DNA from: Bacteroidaceae bacterium
GTDB taxonomy: Bacteria; Bacteroidota; Bacteroidia; Bacteroidales; Muribaculaceae
Assembly (NCBI GenBank): GCA_021768245.1
Contig: JAETNO010000001.1
Span: 62,001 to 126,000, forward strand
Direction: 5' to 3'
DNA: 64,000 nt
In this document: piece by piece, positions 1-7,416 of the stretch
Layout: each line of letters begins with the position of its first letter
Position numbering within the stretch: the stretch's first letter is position 1
Notes under the pieces: generated by a model
What the model was told of the DNA's origin: nothing
Databases searched by the model: none
What the model saw: only the letters and a program-made list of their open reading frames with translations
Translations under genes and position numbers: made by a program

Positions 1-2
1 AT

Positions 3-377
3 TGTGTATGGCTCGCCACTGGAGGAAAGAGCCAGTTGGCCGTCCAAAAGATGAAAGTGCTTACCAACCGTACCGTGATTTTCTTTCCCGACGTAGATGG
101 TTATCGGGAATGGACAGAGTGTGTAAAAGCCTTTTCATTCTGCCGCAGTATCAAAGTCTCGGATGTGCTGGAGCAGAACGCCACGGAAGTCGACCGTAAG
201 AAAAAGATAGACATTGCGGACTTGATTCTTCGTGACTGGCAGTCCCTCCGGCAATACCGTGAAGACACTCCGCTTGCAAGGGCGCAGCGGATGATTCGTG
301 AAATGACGGAACGCAATCCCGCCTTGCAAATGCTAATAGACACTCTCGGTCTTGTTCCGGTCGTGGATGACGGGTAA
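3..377 (+). CDS. C-terminal part of a DUF6371/Toprim-like mobile-element protein (cut by window edge)
   Basis: The frame is already open at base 3, so the true start lies left of the window; the internal TTG at 36 is not needed. The visible 124 residues begin CVWLATGGKSQL, followed by VIFFPDVDGY and then VSDVLEQNATEVDRKKKIDIADLIL. This order (GGKS/GGLS strand, FPD strand, then a DLADY-like acidic motif) is what I know from DUF6371-type proteins of Bacteroides plasmids and integrative elements, which look like Toprim/primase-related DNA-processing proteins. It reads toward the recombinases, 245 bp away, and so probably belongs to the same or an adjoining element. Function beyond the fold is inferred. 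Confidence 0.6.
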   Translation, partial: CVWLATGGKSQLAVQKMKVLTNRTVIFFPDVDGYREWTECVKAFSFCRSIKVSDVLEQNATEVDRKKKIDIADLILRDWQSLRQYREDTPLARAQRMIREMTERNPALQMLIDTLGLVPVVDDG

Positions 378-587
378 CCTCCGGCTTGCCGGTTGTAAGG
401 CTTGCCGCTCATATCGCCCATTAGCCAATGTATGCAAAAGAAGGGAAAATAAAAGCGGAGAAAATCTATATAAATTCTGATTATTAGATGCTTCCGTAAA
501 TCAGATGATTTCTGATACATTCCTTAAAAATCACTATTATTCTTCATTTTTGTTACCTAAAACGATACTCATTTGCGGATTATTTCG

Positions 588-595
588 TACCTTTG
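588..595 (+). promoter_or_regulatory. -7 promoter box (TACCTTTG) of the first recombinase
   Basis: TACCTTTG fits the Bacteroidota TAnnTTTG -7 consensus and ends 27 bases before the ATG at 623. No properly spaced -33 TTTG was found. The same octamer precedes the ATPase gene at 3139. Confidence 0.5.
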
Positions 596-622
596 CAGGT
601 GAATATAAGACACTGAAGGACA

Positions 623-1768
623 ATGGGAAGAAAAAGGAAATCACTGGTGGAGAAATCCCCGTTCAAGTTACGCCGCCGCAAACTGGCAGACGGACGCATG
701 TCCCTGTTCCTCGACCGCAGCGTGGACGGCGGGCACGAGTACGAGTTCCTGCAACTCTACCTCCTGCCCGAAACCTCTTCTACAGCGAAGCGTCAGAACG
801 CGCGCACACTCCGGGATGCGGAAGAAATCTTGCAAGCGAGAACCGAAGCCCTGTTGAATGCGAAAGCCGAGACGGGACTTGCCGGTTCCGGTACGGGAAT
901 GCTACTTTCGGACTGGCTTCAAACTTGTTATGACAACCACGAAAAACGGGGTTTAAGAGACATGGGCAGCATCAGCAACGTGAAAAAGGCTTTGCATATG
1001 TTCCGTCCTGACACCAGCCTTTCGGATATTGACAGGCAGTTCTGCCTTGACATGATTGACTGGTTCCGCAACACATACAAGCACCGCCTGACAGGGAAGC
1101 CCGTCAGCGCGAGAACCGCAGACACCTATTGCCAGACTTTCCGCACCATGCTCAACGAAGCGGTACGCGAAGGACTCATAGACAAGAACCCGTGGAACAG
1201 ACTTGAGACCATCGAGAAGATAAAGAAGCCGGAAAGCAAGCGTGAATATCTGACTATTGACGAGATACGGAGCATGATTACCACGGACTGCCCCAACGAA
1301 CTTGTGAAGAGGGCTTATCTGTTCTCCTGTTTTACAGGTCTTCGCATCAGCGATGTCAGAAATCTCAAATGGGGTGATGTTTATACCGAGAACGGGCAGA
1401 CATTCGTTTCGGTCGTGATGAAGAAGACCACCAAGCCGTTATACATTCCCCTGTCAGGACAGGCATTGAAATGGATGCCCGAAAAAGGAGATAGCACCTT
1501 TGATGATTATGTGTTCGGCAACCTCGTCAATTACGGTAACGTGAACGAGAACCTGAAAAAGTGGGCGGAGGCGGCAGGAATCAGGAAGCATATCTCCTAT
1601 CATACAAGCAGGCACTCCTTCGCAACGATGATGCTCACCCTCGGAGCGGACTTGTACACCGTGTCGAAACTGCTGGGACACAGCTCGGTCAAGCACACCC
1701 AGATATACGCGAGGATAATCGACCGGAAGAAGGACGAGGCGGTGAACCTTGCGGATTCCGTATTCTGA
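623..1768 (+). CDS. Tyrosine recombinase (integrase) 1
   Basis: A 381-residue site-specific recombinase that would cut and rejoin DNA through a 3'-phosphotyrosine, integrating or excising the element. The N-terminal ~100 residues look like the arm-binding domain of Bacteroides integrases (ADGRMSLFLDRSVDGGHEYEFL), followed by a SAM-like core-binding domain (about 110-210) and the catalytic domain. Catalytic residues are visible: Arg in FTGLRISDVRNL, HTSRH (His-x-x-Arg), LGHSS, and the nucleophile Tyr in HTQIYARI. Length is normal for the family. It is followed after 36 bp by a clear paralogue with the same organisation, so the two may act as a pair. A -7 box precedes it at 588. Confidence 0.93.
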   Translation: MGRKRKSLVEKSPFKLRRRKLADGRMSLFLDRSVDGGHEYEFLQLYLLPETSSTAKRQNARTLRDAEEILQARTEALLNAKAETGLAGSGTGMLLSDWLQTCYDNHEKRGLRDMGSISNVKKALHMFRPDTSLSDIDRQFCLDMIDWFRNTYKHRLTGKPVSARTADTYCQTFRTMLNEAVREGLIDKNPWNRLETIEKIKKPESKREYLTIDEIRSMITTDCPNELVKRAYLFSCFTGLRISDVRNLKWGDVYTENGQTFVSVVMKKTTKPLYIPLSGQALKWMPEKGDSTFDDYVFGNLVNYGNVNENLKKWAEAAGIRKHISYHTSRHSFATMMLTLGADLYTVSKLLGHSSVKHTQIYARIIDRKKDEAVNLADSVF

Positions 1769-1804
1769 AATCATAAATCGTAATACCTTATTATATTATT
1801 ATAT

Positions 1805-2956
1805 ATGGCGGCAAACGGCAAAAAGACAAAACTGAAGGAACCGGTGAAGGTGCGCACCAAGAAACTTGCGGACGGTTCCGAGTCATACTATCTTGACATC
1901 TATGTGGACGGCAAGAGGCAGTACGAGTTCCTTAAGCTCTACCGCCTTCCCGAAATCAATGCCCGTGTCAAGGAACAGAACAGGGCCACACTGGCGGCTG
2001 TGGAGACCATCAAGTCAAAACGGATAATCGAACTGACCAACAACAAGGCCGGACTGAAGAACACATCAGGCAGGTCAAAGATGCTGCTGTCGGACTGGAT
2101 GCGGACATTCTATGAGGAACAAAAACGCAGAGGTGTGAGAGGCGTGAAACTGTTGGGTACGGTGTCTAACCTTGTTTCTACTTATATAGGAAAGAACAAG
2201 GTGCGCATGGGTGACATCGACAAGAACTTCTGTGTTGCCTTCATCCGCTGGCTCCAGTCCGAATACAAGACCACGTGGGGCAATCCGCTGAGTCCGAAAA
2301 GCATGTCGGATTATGTCGGCTACTTCAGCACGGCATTGAACGCGGCGGTCAGGGCTGACATCATTCCCGAAAACCCGTTCATGTCGCTTACCCCGACCGA
2401 GCGCATCAAGGTGCCGGAGAGCAAGCGTGAGTTCCTTACCGTGGACGAGATAAAGACCCTTATAGCGGCGGAATGTCCGAGGGAGGATGTGAAACGTGCT
2501 TATCTTTTCGCCTGCTATTGTGGTCTGAGGCTCAGTGACATTTACGCACTCCGCTGGCGTGACTTGTCCAAAGATGGGGAACAGTGGCGCGCGTCTGTCG
2601 TGATGCAGAAAACCACGACCCCGATATTCCTTCCCCTTTCCTCGCAGGCGATGAAATGGATTCCTGAACGTGGCGATGCCCCGGATGACGGCAAGGTGTT
2701 TGACGGGCTGATTGCCGAACCCAACATAAACAAGGTGCTGGCAAAGTGGGTGAAAGCGGCCGGTATCACCAAGAAAATCACCTACCACACGTCGAGGCAC
2801 AGCTTCGCGACGATGATGCTGACATTGGGCGCAGACCTTTATACCACGAGCAAGCTGCTCGGCCACTCCAACGTGAAAACGACCCAGATATACGCTAAAA
2901 TCGTTGACAGCAAGAAGGTTGAAGCTGTCAATCTGGTCGATGGCGTATTTGACTGA
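1805..2956 (+). CDS. Tyrosine recombinase (integrase) 2
   Basis: A 383-residue paralogue of the preceding recombinase, colinear over its full length (ADGSESYYLDIYVDGKRQYEFLKLYRLPE at the N-terminus is given here only as shared blocks ADGS, YEFLKLYRLPE). Catalytic residues are intact: Arg in CGLRLSDIYAL, HTSRH, LGHSN and Tyr in TTQIYAKI. It starts 36 bp after the first gene's stop, so they are likely co-transcribed. Two active recombinases in tandem suggest a heterodimeric recombinase or separate integration and excision preferences; this is inference. Two large imperfect palindromes lie immediately downstream (2958-3080). Confidence 0.93.
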   Translation: MAANGKKTKLKEPVKVRTKKLADGSESYYLDIYVDGKRQYEFLKLYRLPEINARVKEQNRATLAAVETIKSKRIIELTNNKAGLKNTSGRSKMLLSDWMRTFYEEQKRRGVRGVKLLGTVSNLVSTYIGKNKVRMGDIDKNFCVAFIRWLQSEYKTTWGNPLSPKSMSDYVGYFSTALNAAVRADIIPENPFMSLTPTERIKVPESKREFLTVDEIKTLIAAECPREDVKRAYLFACYCGLRLSDIYALRWRDLSKDGEQWRASVVMQKTTTPIFLPLSSQAMKWIPERGDAPDDGKVFDGLIAEPNINKVLAKWVKAAGITKKITYHTSRHSFATMMLTLGADLYTTSKLLGHSNVKTTQIYAKIVDSKKVEAVNLVDGVFD

Positions 2957-2957
2957 T

Positions 2958-3015
2958 ATACTGAGTTTCTACCTTATAATACAATTTGTTTAGTGATAAA
3001 GTAGCAACTCAGTAT
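2958..3015. repeat. 58-bp imperfect palindrome 1 behind the recombinases
   Basis: Arms ATACTGAGTT (2958-2967) and AACTCAGTAT (3006-3015) are perfect inverted repeats. Inside them TACCTTAT and ATAAAGTA continue the pairing with one mismatch, leaving an 18-base loop. It begins 2 bases after the stop of the second recombinase. It could be a terminator, a recombinase binding site or a folded attachment site; there is no strong T-run. Confidence 0.7.
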
Positions 3016-3023
3016 ACAAATAT

Positions 3024-3080
3024 ATGCTGAGATATTACCTTATCTTATGAAATTTCACCGATAAAGTAAAAAGTCAGCAT
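3024..3080. repeat. 57-bp imperfect palindrome 2, related to palindrome 1
   Basis: Outer arms ATGCTGA (3024-3030) and TCAGCAT (3074-3080), with TTACCTTAT and ATAAAGTAA inside, match the layout and spacing of the palindrome at 2958-3015. The two units form a tandem pair between the recombinases and the ATPase gene. Confidence 0.65.
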
Positions 3081-3111
3081 AAAACATTCTTTTTTTACGA
3101 TTAAAAATCAG

Positions 3112-3119
3112 TACCTTTG
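3112..3119 (+). promoter_or_regulatory. -7 promoter box (TACCTTTG) of the ATPase gene
   Basis: TACCTTTG, identical to the box at 588, ends 19 bases before the ATG at 3139. Confidence 0.5.
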
Positions 3120-3138
3120 CAAAATCAATGGAAAAGTT

Positions 3139-4572
3139 ATGCAAGATAGACTGATATCCCGAAACAGAGAGTGTGAAGAACTGCAGCGGTGCTTGGATTC
3201 CGACAGATCTGAGTTTGTAATCGTCAGCGGTCGCCGACGTATCGGCAAGACATATCTTATAGACAAGTTTTTTAACTACAAATATGACTTTACTTTTGTT
3301 GGTGAACATAAGACACCGGCAAAGATACAGTTACAGGATTTTATGAGAGCCATAGAACGGCATTCCAAAAAGAAACAGCCGAAAGTAGCCAATTGGTACG
3401 AGGCTTTCAATGCGCTCGCCGACTATCTCGAAAAACTTCCGAGCAAACGGAAAAAGGTTGTTTTCATAGATGAAATGCCGTGGATGGACACCCAACGTTC
3501 CAATTTTGTCAGTGCATTGGAGAATTTCTGGAACGGATGGGGGAACCGACGTACCGACATAGTGTTCATCGCGACCGGATCGGCAACATCTTGGATGGCT
3601 GACAAGATAGGAGGCAATCAGGGCGGATTGCACGCCCGTATCACATGCAACCTGCATCTTTCTCCATTCACCTTGCATGAAACAGAAGAGTATCTGAGGC
3701 AAAGAAACTGCCAATGGGACAGATACCAAATACTCCAATGTTATATGATATTTGGCGGAACACCTTTTTATCTGAGCCTACTGAATGTTTCGGACAGTCT
3801 TGCACAGAATATAGACCGCCTGATATTCGCGGAAGGCGCACAGCTCCGGGGTGAGTTCGATGAACTCTATACAGCGTTGTTTGCCAAGGCCGACACTTAT
3901 ATTTCAGTCGTTAGACTGTTGTCGGAAAACAAATTAGGTCTGACACGTGAGGACATTCTCCGTATGACCGGCATTGAAGGTGCTTTTCTGAGCAAAATAT
4001 TGAGAAATCTTGAACGCTGCGATTTTATCACACGGCTGTCCCATTACGGGAACAAAACACGAGACAGTCTGTTCAGACTTACCGACTTTTTTACATTGTT
4101 CTATTATAAGTTCATTGAACCCAATAATACAAAAGACGGATTGTGGTGGAGCAATAACCTTGATTCACGAAGTGTGTCAGCATGGATGGGACTAAGTTTT
4201 GAGCTTGTTTGCCTGAATCATCATAGGCAAATTAAAACTGCATTGGGCATCGCCGGAGTTGGAACTGCCATTTCTACATGGCGAAGCAAGGCTGACAAAG
4301 GCGATGGTATACCCGGCTTTCAGATAGACATGATTATTGAACGTGCAGACCGCATAATTCATTTGTGTGAAATGAAGTTTAGTACAGATCTATACGGTAT
4401 TACAACAAGTTATGAGATGAAACTCCGTGAACGTATGGGTTTGTTCCGTATGGCGACAAAAAACAAGAAAACACTAGTAAACACATTTGTCACAACCTAC
4501 GGCGTGGCCAATGCTAAAAACAAAAGTATAGTTCACAGCGAGGTGACAATGGATGACCTTTTCAATTCCTGA
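3139..4572 (+). CDS. AAA-family ATPase with C-terminal DUF234-like nuclease domain
   Basis: A 477-residue ATPase of the archaeal-type/DUF234 group. Walker A is GRRRIGKT (31-38) and Walker B KKVVFIDEMPW (Asp111-Glu112); a sensor-like FIATGSAT follows. A winged-helix segment lies around 270-320. The C-terminal third has a PD-(D/E)XK-like signature, IDMIIERADRIIHLCEMKF (Asp397, Glu411-x-Lys413). The cellular role of this family is poorly defined; it is common in mobile elements and defence-related loci. The ATG at 3139 is preferred because the upstream ATG at 3128 is out of frame. The next gene's ATG overlaps the TGA by one base, which suggests translational coupling. A distantly similar ATPase sits at 62408. 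Confidence 0.85.
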   Translation: MQDRLISRNRECEELQRCLDSDRSEFVIVSGRRRIGKTYLIDKFFNYKYDFTFVGEHKTPAKIQLQDFMRAIERHSKKKQPKVANWYEAFNALADYLEKLPSKRKKVVFIDEMPWMDTQRSNFVSALENFWNGWGNRRTDIVFIATGSATSWMADKIGGNQGGLHARITCNLHLSPFTLHETEEYLRQRNCQWDRYQILQCYMIFGGTPFYLSLLNVSDSLAQNIDRLIFAEGAQLRGEFDELYTALFAKADTYISVVRLLSENKLGLTREDILRMTGIEGAFLSKILRNLERCDFITRLSHYGNKTRDSLFRLTDFFTLFYYKFIEPNNTKDGLWWSNNLDSRSVSAWMGLSFELVCLNHHRQIKTALGIAGVGTAISTWRSKADKGDGIPGFQIDMIIERADRIIHLCEMKFSTDLYGITTSYEMKLRERMGLFRMATKNKKTLVNTFVTTYGVANAKNKSIVHSEVTMDDLFNS

Positions 4573-5201
4573 TGATTATGATGATACAACAGATAACACA
4601 ACGGCTGCAAGAGGTAAATAACTTGCTTGCCACTTGTAAGCAGGACAGCATCACCTTTGAACAGGCTTTGCTGCTATCCCTGTTCTATAAAGATTTCAAC
4701 GAGACAAACCAAATTGTGACAGAGGCGGCTACAATGTTCCATGACGATGCAACGCAGCTTATGGATATTTCCTTTTCCCTTTTTTCGGAGGCTGGAAGAT
4801 TCCTGTCTTTGGATGTTGCAGTATTGCAGTCCGTGGATTTCGAGAACCTTTTTGAAGCGAACCTCAAACCGTTTGAATTACGTTACGAGGAAGCGAAAGA
4901 TGTTGCCACCGGATTGTGGCGCGAGTATTCGGCAATGAGCAACCGGCTGGATTTCCTGCCGCTCGATTCCGAGGATTACAAGTCGCTTGACCCTTTGTGC
5001 GATGCAAAGAAAATGGAATACGACACAGCCCATGCGCGTGTGAACCTTTTATATAATGAGATACAGAAGGAACGTGACCGAACCTTCTGCGTGTATTGTT
5101 TCAAGCCGATGTTCCTTTCCGTGCTGGTCGAGAGGCTGAAAGGCATTTCGGAAAGCATCATCAGCGACATAAGACGGATGAAGGAGGACACGCATGAGTG
5201 A
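4572..5201 (+). CDS. Conserved mobile-element protein, function unknown
   Basis: A 209-residue protein with no family I can name. It is predicted to be almost entirely helical, with long stretches compatible with coiled coil (about 1-20 and 100-165), and has a few cysteines near the C-terminus (FCVYCFKPMF). It has no signal peptide or membrane segment. The start overlaps the stop of the ATPase gene (TGATG), and the stop lies 8 bp inside the next gene, so ATPase, this gene and the next form a coupled three-gene operon. A partner role for the ATPase is inference from coupling only. Confidence 0.7.
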   Translation: MIMMIQQITQRLQEVNNLLATCKQDSITFEQALLLSLFYKDFNETNQIVTEAATMFHDDATQLMDISFSLFSEAGRFLSLDVAVLQSVDFENLFEANLKPFELRYEEAKDVATGLWREYSAMSNRLDFLPLDSEDYKSLDPLCDAKKMEYDTAHARVNLLYNEIQKERDRTFCVYCFKPMFLSVLVERLKGISESIISDIRRMKEDTHE

Positions 5202-5607
5202 CGGGACACTGTTCAAAGACACATCCGTATGGATGGACACCGTTGACCTCGCCCTGTGCCTGTTCATCTACGAGGTGTGTAACGATTATCAGTTCAGGCA
5301 TCTCTCCGGCTCGGACTTCGTGAACTTCATGAACCTGAAGCCAACTGTGCAGCCAGCCTACGTGCGTCCGAAAGAAAACCTGCGCATCTGCTACATGGTA
5401 TTGTCCGTATCGCAGACCATCAAGCCGCGCGAGCGTGGCAGACAGTGGGCGGAGGATTTCCTGCAAAGCTGCGGAATATCCAAATCATATTACGACAAGC
5501 ACCGCAACGATGTGTGCGCACAAGGCGCGACAAAAGAGAACAGGGAATACCGCAAATCCATCGACGATGCCATTCAAAAAGCCCGGCAACTGAACCGTAC
5601 CCCATAA
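5194..5607 (+). CDS. Conserved mobile-element protein, function unknown
   Basis: A 137-residue soluble protein, third in the coupled ATPase operon (8-bp overlap with the gene before). I do not recognise a family. The N-terminal half (VDLALCLFIYEVC, LSGSDFVNFMNLKP) looks globular and helical. The C-terminal half contains QSCGISKSYYDKHRND, which could be a small helix-turn-helix-like unit. A strong hairpin at 5652-5692 follows the stop and probably closes the transcript. Confidence 0.65.
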   Translation: MSDGTLFKDTSVWMDTVDLALCLFIYEVCNDYQFRHLSGSDFVNFMNLKPTVQPAYVRPKENLRICYMVLSVSQTIKPRERGRQWAEDFLQSCGISKSYYDKHRNDVCAQGATKENREYRKSIDDAIQKARQLNRTP

Positions 5608-5651
5608 CGGCCCGTCGGTTCCCCATTTGAATTAACATACGAAGATTAAGG

Positions 5652-5692
5652 CAGTGCGCCATACCGCTGAATACCAGCAGTATGGCGCACTG
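5652..5692. terminator. Long hairpin after the ATPase operon (possible terminator)
   Basis: A perfect 13-bp stem, CAGTGCGCCATAC (5652-5664) with GTATGGCGCACTG (5680-5692), encloses a second stem GCTG/CAGC with loop AATAC. No T-run follows directly, so it may be a processing or recombination site instead of an intrinsic terminator. Confidence 0.5.
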
Positions 5693-5746
5693 ATGTCTTA
5701 TATACTTTCCCCATTTAGGCCACATTGTGCCACTTCAAGTCAGAAG

Positions 5747-5754
5747 TAACTTTG
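5747..5754 (+). promoter_or_regulatory. -7 promoter box (TAACTTTG) before the excisionase-like gene
   Basis: TAACTTTG matches TAnnTTTG. The ATG at 5839 lies 84 bases downstream, so the transcript would have a leader of roughly 75-80 bases. Confidence 0.45.
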
Positions 5755-5838
5755 CAAGCGAAAAATAAGGCATAAAACAGCAGGAACGCAATGTGTCATG
5801 CAATGTGCCGACAGGAATAAATACAAATTAAAAACGAT

Positions 5839-6081
5839 ATGGAACAGGAAAGAAATCTACTCACCACCGCCGAGGCTGCAAAGTACCTCGGACTTAAGCC
5901 GAGCTATCTCTACAAACTGATGATGCGCCGTGCAATCCCTTATTACAAGCCCAACGGCAAACTGTGTTTCTTCTCGAAGGCAGACCTTGACACATGGCTG
6001 ACAAACATCCGTATCAAGTCGCAGGCGGAAATTGACAGCGATGCCGCACAGTATCTTGTAAACCGCCATGCGGACAAGTAA
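5839..6081 (+). CDS. Helix-turn-helix protein, excisionase (Xis/MerR-like) family
   Basis: An 80-residue DNA-binding protein. The segment LLTTAEAAKYLGLKPSYLYK is a classic HTH_17/excisionase motif, followed by the wing IPYYKPNGKLCFFSKADLDTW. Proteins of this type bind attachment-site arms and bias tyrosine recombinases to excision, or regulate element genes. It sits between the recombinase/ATPase block and the mobilisation genes, the usual place in Bacteroides mobilisable elements. The start follows a purine-rich stretch and the only in-frame ATG is used. Confidence 0.85.
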   Translation: MEQERNLLTTAEAAKYLGLKPSYLYKLMMRRAIPYYKPNGKLCFFSKADLDTWLTNIRIKSQAEIDSDAAQYLVNRHADK

Positions 6082-6147
6082 CGAACATTCAAATGAGATT
6101 CAAACATCAATCACACAGTATTCAAAAACCATTTAAACCACTTCAGT

Positions 6148-6606
6148 ATGAACAATGAAAACAATGTGCCGCAGGTGAACGGCAATGTTCCTGCGCAAAA
6201 AGACAACAGCGGAAAAAACAATGGCAGACAGCCCCGCGCAAGAGGCGAACTTAAGGCGGAGTTCGCCCATGTACTTGCATTCCTCAACTCCTGCACACTT
6301 TATCAGGCGGACGCCGTGCGTGTCATGGTAAGCCATGCCACGGGCAACGGCAAGTATGAAGAGATTGCCCCGGCAGACAAGCTGGCAGTAAACCGATTCC
6401 TGAACCACGGCATGAACAAGACCAACACCCTGACGGCAGACGCTGTGATACCGTTCCGTGTCGGACGGTCGGAAGTCCTTCTTAATACCGTCACGCAGTT
6501 CTGTAACCAGGCACAGGCACTCAAGGCGACCGTCGCGCTGATGCGTATCACCACCGATGCCGAAGCAGTGAAGACAGCCTTCGCCAAACTTCCTGATGAC
6601 AAGTAA
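6148..6606 (+). CDS. Conserved mobile-element protein upstream of mob genes, function unknown
   Basis: A 152-residue protein. The first ~33 residues are polar and low complexity (Asn/Gln/Lys-rich, NNENNVPQVNGNVP). The remainder (GELKAEFAHVLAFLNSCTLYQADAVRVM onwards, quoted in part) is a compact helical domain rich in Ala and Leu. No catalytic motif is evident. It is co-oriented with the HTH gene 66 bp upstream and with the MobC/relaxase genes downstream. It may be a DNA-binding accessory of mobilisation, but that rests only on position. Confidence 0.65.
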   Translation: MNNENNVPQVNGNVPAQKDNSGKNNGRQPRARGELKAEFAHVLAFLNSCTLYQADAVRVMVSHATGNGKYEEIAPADKLAVNRFLNHGMNKTNTLTADAVIPFRVGRSEVLLNTVTQFCNQAQALKATVALMRITTDAEAVKTAFAKLPDDK

Positions 6607-6693
6607 TCCTGATAAGGTGCGACCTGCAAGCGGCTGTCATACATCTTATTAATATAGGCTAAACAGTCTAAAACAGAGATGAGATAATGCCAA

Positions 6694-6830
6694 AGGCAGG
6701 GCAGAAAAGGAAGAAAAAGGAGGGAAGGAAAATGAGTGGTGTTACAAGATATGCCGCTGCATTACATTTCCTGACGGTCATTCCACGCACGGCCCTCTTG
6801 CCGTTGTCCCGCAGTCCAACGGGGGACGCC
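6694..6830 (+). other. Candidate oriT region upstream of the MobC/relaxase genes
   Basis: The 273-bp gap between 6606 and 6880 has an almost pure purine run (about 6694-6731) and further on an inverted repeat CCGTTG (6801-6806)/CAACGG (6817-6822) followed by a GC-rich tract. Origins of transfer in Bacteroides mobilisable elements usually lie just upstream of the mob genes, as here. No nick site can be named from sequence alone. Confidence 0.35.
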
Positions 6831-6879
6831 GCTCGCAGGCTCGCACCGGTACCTTTTGTAAAATCATCAATTACCGCTT

Positions 6880-7416
6880 ATGAAAACCGAACGGAAATCA
6901 CCCGGCAACACGAAGCCGGTTGAAACAGAAAATAAAATGAATGATGCCGCTGAAAGTGCGGCAGACACGGAAAATAAAAAGAAGAAAGTCAAGGAGAAAC
7001 GTGATTCGACAATCTCGTTCCGTGTCAGCAAGTCGCAACGGGAAAAGATTACAGTTCTTGCTGAAGAGTGCGGGATGAATCTCAGTGACTATGTACTTTC
7101 TCGCGCATACGGATACGAACCGAAAGTGCGGCTGACACCGGAACAGGAGGCAGTCCGCGAGCAGCTTGTCATCGCCCGCAGCGACTACGCGAGATACACC
7201 TCGATGCTTAACGCGATGTCACAGGACGAACGCAGGGCGATGTTCCGTAACCAGCCGTGGATGATAGGCGCGCTACGGATTCTCGGCAAGACCGCTGACA
7301 TGATTACAAGGCTCATCAAGAAACATTTCGCCCCGAACCGCATACCGCCGGTGAAAACCATGACGGTACAACAAGAAACAGTAGCAGAAACAGACAAGGA
7401 GGAGGAACCGGCATGA
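6880..7416 (+). CDS. mobC: MobC-like relaxosome accessory protein (ribbon-helix-helix)
   Basis: A 178-residue basic protein. After a charged N-terminal tail comes DSTISFRVSKSQREKITVLA and then EECGMNLSDYVLSRAYG, the ribbon-helix-helix pattern of MobC/MbpA-type mobilisation proteins that bind oriT and help the relaxase nick. An alternative start is the ATG at 6937, which would drop the first 19 residues; the later start would leave the domain intact. The stop overlaps the relaxase start by 4 bp (ATGA), showing coupling with its partner. Confidence 0.85.
   Translation: MKTERKSPGNTKPVETENKMNDAAESAADTENKKKKVKEKRDSTISFRVSKSQREKITVLAEECGMNLSDYVLSRAYGYEPKVRLTPEQEAVREQLVIARSDYARYTSMLNAMSQDERRAMFRNQPWMIGALRILGKTADMITRLIKKHFAPNRIPPVKTMTVQQETVAETDKEEEPA

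Noticed and set aside
505..933. 142-codon frame overlapping the first recombinase
   Set aside because: Out of frame with a well-supported recombinase gene; arginine/proline-rich shadow translation.
2075..2866. 263-codon minus-strand frame
   Set aside because: Antisense shadow of the second recombinase gene.
6687..6923. 78-codon frame upstream of mobC
   Set aside because: Overlaps mobC by 44 bases, is arginine-rich with no domain, and lies in the purine tract and inverted repeat that fit an oriT better.
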